Shown in pieces: positions 58,713 through 64,000 of a stretch of 64,000 nucleotides of DNA. Origin of the DNA: UBA5614 sp963667535 (GTDB lineage: Bacteria; Cloacimonadota; Cloacimonadia; Cloacimonadales; Cloacimonadaceae); assembly GCA_963667535.2 (NCBI GenBank), contig CAXXDU010000002.1:2480001-2544000 (forward strand), written 5' to 3'. Each line of letters opens with the position of its first letter. Positions within the stretch are counted from its first letter, which is position 1. A program made the translations under genes and the position numbers. The notes under the pieces were generated by a model that was not told the origin of the DNA, made no database searches, and worked only from the letters and a program-made list of their open reading frames with translations.

Positions 58713-58787
58713 TGGAGCGGGATACGGGTCTCGAACCCGCGACCCTCAGCTTGGGAAGCTAATGCTCTACCACTGAGCTAATCCCGC
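58713..58787 (-). tRNA. tRNA-Gly, anticodon CCC
   Basis: A 75-base tRNA with encoded CCA. Acceptor stem GCGGGAT/ATCCCGC, D-arm with AGCTCAGTGGTAGAGC, anticodon stem TTAGC/GCTGA around the loop TTCCCAA (anticodon CCC, codon GGG) and T-arm CGGGTTCGAGACCCG. No tRNA cluster is attached. Confidence 0.97.
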
Positions 58788-58945
58788 TCATAAGAGTAAA
58801 CAAACTGAAAATAACTATTTCTGTCAAGCAGCTTGTAAATTGTACTGTCCCTGATGTAACAAAACATCTTGACTAAAAAAGGGATAATAAATCAAAGTAA
58901 AATGCTGTATATTGGACTAAACAATCTATACAGATAGGGAATAAA

Positions 58946-60068
58946 ATGGAATACATAGATTTAAAGAATGAAGTAAATGACCTGACTGAGCAGATTTTTG
59001 AAATCCGGAGGTTGCTTTGACCTCGAAGGTAAATCAACTCAGCTAAAATCTCTGGAAGAGCAGATGCATGCGTCTGACTTCTGGAATGACCAAAACAATG
59101 CCAAAAAAGTAACCAAACAAATCAGCCAACTACGGGAAGCAATTAATCATATAAATAAACTGGATGAAATCAAGGGTGAACTGGAAACATATATCCTGCT
59201 TTTGGACGACGATTTTAATCAAGCTCTGTTTACTGAAGCAATCGGGCATCTGGAAGACTGGAAAAGGTTTGTCGATAAAATGGAAGTGGAATGTCTGCTC
59301 AATGAGAAATATGACCACAACGATGCAGTCTTTTCGATTCATGCCGGAGCAGGTGGCACAGAGGCTCAGGACTGGGCAGAAATGATTCTGCGCATGTATA
59401 TGCGTTGGGCAGAAAAGAGCAAGTTTGAATTCACCATAATCGACAGACTGGATGGAGATGAAGCAGGAATCAAAAGCGTGACCGTTGAAGTTAAGGGCAA
59501 TTATGCTTATGGCTTGCTCAAAGCTGAAATCGGGATTCACAGATTAGTAAGAATCTCTCCTTTTAATGCACAAGGCAAACGGCAAACTTCATTTGCCAGC
59601 GTATTTGTGTATCCGGAACTGGATGATGATATTGATATCGAAATAGATGTTAAAGATTTAAAGATTGATACATACAGAGCCAGCGGAGCAGGTGGACAGC
59701 ATGTCAATACAACCGACTCAGCCGTTAGGATTACTCACTTGCCAACCAACATTGTAGTATCCTGCCAAAATGAACGCTCTCAAATCCAGAATAAAGACAA
59801 AGCAATGGCAATCCTCAAATCCCGTCTGTATCAGCACTTTGAAGACCTGAGAGACAAAGAAAAGAAAGAGATGGAAAATTCCAAAACCGAAATTGGTTGG
59901 GGTAATCAAATCAGGTCTTATGTTTTTCAACCTTACCAGATGGTCAAAGACCACAGGACGGATTTCGAAATAGGCAATACCGAACGTGTGATGAATGGTG
60001 AACTGGATGGTTTTATCTCAGCCTGGCTCAAAGCCAGAGCACATGCAAGGATGAAAGCTGCTCAATGA
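58946..60068 (+). CDS. prfB: Peptide chain release factor 2, with programmed +1 frameshift
   Basis: Terminates translation at UGA and UAA. The gene begins with ATG at 58946, reads 24 codons and meets an in-frame TGA at 59018-59020. The context GGAGG-TTG-CTT-TGA-C is the classic autoregulatory frameshift site: an internal Shine-Dalgarno sequence three bases before CTT. Skipping one T continues the frame from 59019 to 60068, giving 373 residues. The recognition tripeptide SPF (in RISPFNAQG) and the catalytic GGQ (SGAGGQHVNT) are present. A TTG start at 58998 would not give the full N terminus. The stop overlaps uppS by four bases. Confidence 0.96.
59007..59021 (+). promoter_or_regulatory. prfB programmed +1 frameshift site
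   Basis: GGAGG (59007-59011), spacer TTG, slip codon CTT (59015-59017) and stop TGA followed by C (59018-59021). When release factor 2 is scarce, the ribosome shifts by one base and completes the protein, so RF2 controls its own level. Confidence 0.95.
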
Positions 60069-60811
60069 CCAAAGATTTTATTAAGCTAACAGCAGGACTT
60101 GATTTGGAAAAGCTTCCGCAGCACGTTGCTATCATAATGGATGGTAATGGCAGATGGGCAAAGCAAAGGTTTAGACCGCGTCTGTATGGACACAGAGCCG
60201 GAGCTAAATCAGTCCGGCAGGTTGTGGAGCTTTCAGGTGAACTGCATATCCCCTATTTAACTGTATACGCCTTTTCAACTGAGAATTGGAACCGTCCGAA
60301 GCAAGAAGTAACAGGACTTATGAAGCTTCTGATGGAGTATCTGCATAAGGAAATTGACGAGATGCACCGCAAGAATGTGATTTTCAGAATTATCGGAAGC
60401 AGTGACAGAGTGGACCCTGATTATCTGAAGAAAGCTCATGAGATTACCAGTAAAACATGGAATAATACAGGACTGCACTTCAATGTAATGTTTAATTATG
60501 GCGGCAGGCAAGAGATATTGGATGCCGTGAAGCAAATCACTAATGATTGCATTGCCGGCAAACTAGATATTAATAACGTAAATTACGATACAATTTCAGA
60601 GCATCTTTATACAAAGGATATGCCGGATCCAGATTTAGTAATTCGAACCAGCGGTGAAATGAGACTTTCCAATTTTCTCATCTGGCAAGCTGCTTATTCA
60701 GAAATCTATGTGACAGAAACACTCTGGCCTGATTTTAATAAAGCAGAGTTTATTACCGCATTGAAAGACTATCAAAACAGAAACAGAAGATTTGGTGGTA
60801 CCGGTGAGTAA
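60065..60811 (+). CDS. uppS: Undecaprenyl diphosphate synthase (cis-prenyltransferase)
   Basis: Makes the C55 lipid carrier for peptidoglycan and other envelope sugars. It is 248 residues long. The catalytic aspartate D26 is in IIMDGNGRWAK, followed by GHRAGAKSV, the AFSTENWNRP motif and the C-terminal IRTSGEMRLSNFLIWQ and SEIY segments. It is coupled to prfB through ATGA and overlaps cdsA by a few bases, a common uppS-cdsA arrangement. Confidence 0.97.
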   Translation: MTKDFIKLTAGLDLEKLPQHVAIIMDGNGRWAKQRFRPRLYGHRAGAKSVRQVVELSGELHIPYLTVYAFSTENWNRPKQEVTGLMKLLMEYLHKEIDEMHRKNVIFRIIGSSDRVDPDYLKKAHEITSKTWNNTGLHFNVMFNYGGRQEILDAVKQITNDCIAGKLDINNVNYDTISEHLYTKDMPDPDLVIRTSGEMRLSNFLIWQAAYSEIYVTETLWPDFNKAEFITALKDYQNRNRRFGGTGE

Positions 60812-61616
60812 CGAATTAAAGCAGAGACTCCTTATCTCAGTAATCGGGATACCTTTTTTAATCTGGCTATTCTATACGGGTGGATTAATATTAATGATTG
60901 GATTGGGCTTACTTACTGCAATCGGGACGTGGGAGTACCGTAAAATCCTGTTTAAGGATAATCCGGTCTGGCTGATTGTGGATATTGTTCTTGCAATCTG
61001 TGTTTACTTATCTGCCTGCATGTTAAAGGAAAAGTTATGCCCTTCCTGTTCTGTTCCAAATTGGGCATATATAGCTTTTTTCTTTGTGTTACAGTCAATT
61101 GCCTGGCTGGGAAGAAAGGCTGGAGAACGTGGCATTAAAGACTATCTGCTGACTATCTGGGGTCTTTTTTACATTGCGATTCTTTCCGGAGTGATATTCA
61201 GAATTGATGCTATGTATGACAACCACCTGCTGCTTGTTTTGTTAATTCTAATTTGGATAACTGACTGTTCTGCTTACTTTATAGGTATGAGATTTGGCAA
61301 ACGCAGAGGTATCTTCCCAATGAGTCCTAATAAATCCATGGAAGGATTCATTGCCGGTTTGCTGGGTCCTTTATTGTTTGCATTCATTACATACTTTGTT
61401 TATCCTGTTTGGAAAATAGAATACCTGCTCATCGCTGCAATAAGTGCCGGTCTCTTTGGTCAGTTGGGTGATTTACTCGAATCCAAGATTAAAAGAATTG
61501 GCGGCGTTAAAGACAGTAGTAATTTAATACCCGGACACGGGGGAATTTTGGATAGATTTGACAGCCTGCTGATAGCCGGACCTGTCATGTATTGCTTATT
61601 AACATTAATACCTTAA
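60804..61616 (+). CDS. cdsA: Phosphatidate cytidylyltransferase
   Basis: Integral membrane enzyme that converts phosphatidic acid to CDP-diacylglycerol, the precursor of the phospholipids. About eight hydrophobic segments in 270 residues. The family signature near the C terminus is SKIKRIGGVKDSS followed by IPGHGGILDRFDS. I chose the GTG at 60804, which overlaps the uppS stop; a TTG at 60792 would add four residues and cannot be excluded. Confidence 0.94.
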   Translation: MSNELKQRLLISVIGIPFLIWLFYTGGLILMIGLGLLTAIGTWEYRKILFKDNPVWLIVDIVLAICVYLSACMLKEKLCPSCSVPNWAYIAFFFVLQSIAWLGRKAGERGIKDYLLTIWGLFYIAILSGVIFRIDAMYDNHLLLVLLILIWITDCSAYFIGMRFGKRRGIFPMSPNKSMEGFIAGLLGPLLFAFITYFVYPVWKIEYLLIAAISAGLFGQLGDLLESKIKRIGGVKDSSNLIPGHGGILDRFDSLLIAGPVMYCLLTLIP

Positions 61617-61629
61617 GGAGATTATACTT

Positions 61630-63372
61630 ATGAAAACACGTTATTTTATCATTCTGATCATGCTCTGCCTGGCAGCAGTCTTATCTGCCCAGGCAACTGA
61701 TCTTTTCATTTCAGAATATGTAGAAGGTTCATCTTACAAAAAAGGTGTTGAAATCTTTAACGGTACCGGAGCTCCGGTCGACCTGGCGAACTATTCCCTC
61801 AAGAAACAGACAAACGGTGCCGGAGCCTTTGGCAATGAACTTGTATTGAGTGGAACTTTGGCAAACAACGATGTTTACGTTATAGTCAATAACTCATCCG
61901 GTGGCACTAATCTGGCAGGTGAACCCTATGTGGATTTAGCTACAGCTAATCAATCTGTAAATTTCAATGGTAACGATGCAGTTGCTTTGTATCATAGTGG
62001 TGTTCAGATTGATGTAGTTGGTATTGTTAATGACCCCACTGAACCAGGTTGGGGAAAAGACGTTACGCTGGTTAGAAACAGCGAAATTGCAAGCCCGACT
62101 GTTGCTTTTTCAATCGGTCAATGGGCTTCTTACCCCATTGATACATTTACATATTTGGGCTCACACACATTTACGGGTGGTTCACCTGATCCTCTTATAG
62201 TAGTAGTTAACCCTAATGCTGCTGTTACATGGTATCTTGGACAGACCTACACAATAGCCTGGTCGAGTGCAAATATAACAGGTAATGTACAGATTGAGCT
62301 TAATAATAATGAGACATATTCAACTCTTGCCAGTGATATAGAAAACACAGGTTCCTATTCCTGGACTATTCCTGAAACTCAAACAGCTGGAACGCAGTTT
62401 AAAATTAAAATATCGAATATGGCTGCTACAGTGAGTGATATGTCCAATGAGTTCTTTACAATTACTCAGCTTCCTCTGACAGATGTGACTAATGTTGCTT
62501 TGCTCAGAGCTGCCAATCCGGATGGAACGACAGTATATAGACTTACCAGTGAAGCAATTCTTGCATATCAACAAACTTATCGTTTCAAAAAATACTTGCA
62601 GGATTCAACCGGTGGTATCGAAATAGATGATCCCAACGGCGTTGTTACTACTGCTTATCAAATTGGAGATGGAATCACCAATATTATTGGAAGGCTTAGC
62701 GTTTATCACAATCTGGTCCAGTTCACACCATTTGCTAATCCGGGAGCTCCGACTTCAACAGGTAACTCAATAGAGATTCCAACTGTTACAGTAAATGAAT
62801 TGAATACGAATTTTGCACCATACCAATCAAGGCTTGTTTTAATTCAGAACGTTACATTCCTTGATACTGCCAATCCGTTTGCAACCGGAACTGCATATAA
62901 CATCAGTGACGGAACAGGTCAGATGGTCTTTAGAACAAATTTCTTCGAAGCAGATTATATCGGACAGGCAGTGCCGACTACTGTAGTTGATATGAAAGCT
63001 ATAACTACACAGTATGATGTAGGATTTCAGGTAACAGCAAGATCACTTGCTGATTTCTCATCAGTTGCTGTGGAAGATCCAATCAATGCAAATAATCCGA
63101 TAACCTTAATCGGTAACTATCCCAATCCTTTCAACCCAACCACAACCATATCTGTCAACGTGAAGTCACCCGCACCGGTTCAGGTAGAGATTTATAATCT
63201 GAAAGGTCAATTGGTAAGAACATTGAAATCCGATGTCAGAACTGCCGGAAATGCTGAATTGGTCTGGAATGCAAAAGATGAAAATGGCAGAAACGTAACT
63301 GCCGGTATTTATTTGTTTAATGTAAAAGACGGAAAATACTCCAGCAGCAAGAAAATGATCTTGTTGAAGTAA
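61630..63372 (+). CDS. Secreted protein with lamin-tail, Kre9-like and C-terminal sorting domains
   Basis: A 580-residue exported protein with AAGGAG before its ATG. Signal peptide about 1-21 (ends SAQA). Lamin-tail domain about 22-150 (LFISEYVEGSSYKKGVEIFN ... GVQIDVVGIVND). A Ser/Thr-rich, Kre9/KNH-like beta domain about 195-275 (WYLGQTYTIAWSSANITG). A region about 285-470 that resembles OB-type beta domains of extracellular nucleases (KKYLQDSTGGIEIDD). A type IX-like sorting domain about 498-580 (YPNPFNPTTTIS ... NVTAGIYLFNVK). No nuclease catalytic domain is seen. The function is unknown; cell-surface location is likely. Confidence 0.85.
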   Translation: MKTRYFIILIMLCLAAVLSAQATDLFISEYVEGSSYKKGVEIFNGTGAPVDLANYSLKKQTNGAGAFGNELVLSGTLANNDVYVIVNNSSGGTNLAGEPYVDLATANQSVNFNGNDAVALYHSGVQIDVVGIVNDPTEPGWGKDVTLVRNSEIASPTVAFSIGQWASYPIDTFTYLGSHTFTGGSPDPLIVVVNPNAAVTWYLGQTYTIAWSSANITGNVQIELNNNETYSTLASDIENTGSYSWTIPETQTAGTQFKIKISNMAATVSDMSNEFFTITQLPLTDVTNVALLRAANPDGTTVYRLTSEAILAYQQTYRFKKYLQDSTGGIEIDDPNGVVTTAYQIGDGITNIIGRLSVYHNLVQFTPFANPGAPTSTGNSIEIPTVTVNELNTNFAPYQSRLVLIQNVTFLDTANPFATGTAYNISDGTGQMVFRTNFFEADYIGQAVPTTVVDMKAITTQYDVGFQVTARSLADFSSVAVEDPINANNPITLIGNYPNPFNPTTTISVNVKSPAPVQVEIYNLKGQLVRTLKSDVRTAGNAELVWNAKDENGRNVTAGIYLFNVKDGKYSSSKKMILLK

Positions 63373-63448
63373 TCTATCTTCCAAATACATATATTTAACT
63401 TGGACATAGGTATGCTATACCGATAATGATTTGGTATAACAATTGTTT

Positions 63449-63496
63449 AGATGAGGCTAAGATACAGCATTTTGTTTCTGTATCTTTTCCTCATCT
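63449..63496 (+). terminator. Long-stem hairpin after the lamin-tail gene
   Basis: AGATGAGG/CCTCATCT (8 bp) continues into AAGATACAG/CTGTATCTT (9 bp), with small internal bulges and a 10-base loop. It lies 76 bases past the stop. There is no clean U-run after it, but the position suits a terminator. Confidence 0.6.
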
Positions 63497-63576
63497 ATAT
63501 CTTATTAGTAGAATAAATTTGAATGGATGTAGTAATTGCTGAATCTATGTAAGAAGCATAAAAAGAAATAGTCAGT

Positions 63577-64000
63577 TTGAAGGATAATAATCTAAAACTC
63601 CATATCTATTGTATTATTACAATCTTCTTCTTTTCAACCATTGAAGTGGTTGGAAAGCTAATAGGTGCTAATATATCTCCATATTCTATCACAGCTTTTC
63701 GCTTTTTAATCGGCGGATTTATGATGCTGCCCTTTGTTATCAAAGAAATGAGAAAGACAAAGGACACTCTCAGGTTAAAAGACTTTGCAGGTTTTGCTAT
63801 TGCAGGAATTCTGAATGTCTGTATCAGTATGCTCTGTTTGCAATTCTCTATCTTTTATGGCAAGGCCAATCTTGCTGCTCTGATAGTAAGCTCCAATCCC
63901 TTGTTTGTAACCATCTTTGCAGCCACATTAATCAAAGAGAAGATAACCAGACTACAAATTATAGGAATCGGAATCGGGCTTACAGGATTGCTGCTAATTG
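63577..64000 (+). CDS. EamA/DMT-family membrane transporter (3' end outside window)
   Basis: A 141-codon open frame running off the right edge. It opens with a hydrophobic segment CIITIFFFSTIEVVGKLIG, then SITAFRFLIGGFMMLP, a basic loop MRKTKDTLRLKD, and further helices (AGFAIAGILNVCISMLCLQ, ALIVSSNPLFVTIFAATLI). The pattern of a first EamA repeat, including the SSNPLF helix, is clear. It is likely a drug/metabolite exporter, substrate unknown. The TTG at 63577 is the only plausible start after the in-frame stop at 63559; the ribosome-binding site is weak. Confidence 0.8.
   Translation, partial: MKDNNLKLHIYCIITIFFFSTIEVVGKLIGANISPYSITAFRFLIGGFMMLPFVIKEMRKTKDTLRLKDFAGFAIAGILNVCISMLCLQFSIFYGKANLAALIVSSNPLFVTIFAATLIKEKITRLQIIGIGIGLTGLLLI

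Noticed and set aside
58998..60068. prfB starting at TTG 58998
   Set aside because: The frameshift site and the ATG at 58946 explain a full-length RF2; TTG has no ribosome-binding site.

Overview
This window most likely comes from a Gram-negative, anaerobic, amino-acid-fermenting bacterium of the FCB group, and Candidatus Cloacimonadota is my best guess. That placement rests on gene content and style and was not computed. The signs are AT-rich coding DNA, secreted proteins ending in the PNPFNP...GLYFYR-type C-terminal sorting domain of type IX-like secretion, lipoproteins, histidine ammonia-lyase, a methylmalonyl-CoA mutase/MeaB pair and the beta subunit of a sodium-pumping decarboxylase.

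Layout. 1-4520: the end of methylmalonyl-CoA mutase and its GTPase chaperone MeaB run rightward and meet a leftward pair, an NMT1-type lipoprotein overlapping a Cache-HAMP-PP2C phosphatase. 4905-11589: hutH, a TPR lipoprotein, an EcfT-like membrane protein, truA and pepT run rightward. 11675-13262: tRNA-Leu, secG and a secreted protein run leftward. 13263-14251: gene-free, with two large hairpins and a 78-bp tandem repeat. 14252-20804: a leftward run of acyl-CoA ligase, M18 aminopeptidase, DUF1015 protein, rimO and trpS. 21001-25539: a leftward signalling operon of sensor kinase, CheY-like regulator and hybrid kinase. 25540-26408: gene-free and repeat-rich. 26409-29080: a formylglycine-enzyme-like lipid- or envelope-targeted protein and ettA, leftward. 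29337-39798: decarboxylase beta subunit, cdd, a radical SAM activase, a cell-wall amidase, then hybrid kinase, regulator and a 1220-residue multi-domain kinase, rightward. 40160-55160: a leftward locus for one giant surface protein, now split in two by a frameshift, preceded by a coupled small secreted protein. 55618-57639: a U32 peptidase. 57640-58712: a one-kilobase cluster of inverted and direct repeats. 58713-64000: tRNA-Gly, then prfB (with programmed frameshift), uppS, cdsA, a secreted lamin-tail protein and the start of an EamA transporter.

How the parts fit together. The housekeeping genes cover translation (trpS, rimO, truA, prfB, ettA, two tRNAs), envelope building (uppS, cdsA, amidase, secG) and peptide or amino-acid catabolism (pepT, M18, U32, hutH, the mutase, the sodium decarboxylase subunit). 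About 15 kb is signalling: four transmembrane or hybrid sensors with stand-alone receivers and no DNA-binding output. This suggests phosphorelays or PP2C-type switches rather than classical transcription-factor pairs. Another 15 kb encodes the giant beta-helix protein.

The observations I think most deserve a check are: the single frameshift (47683-47701) that splits an apparent 4,714-residue surface protein; a family of intergenic hairpins whose architecture is shared although their sequences differ; the repeat mosaic at 57709-58267; a lipoprotein/phosphatase gene pair that looks like a two-protein sensor; and an orphan EcfT-like protein beside truA.
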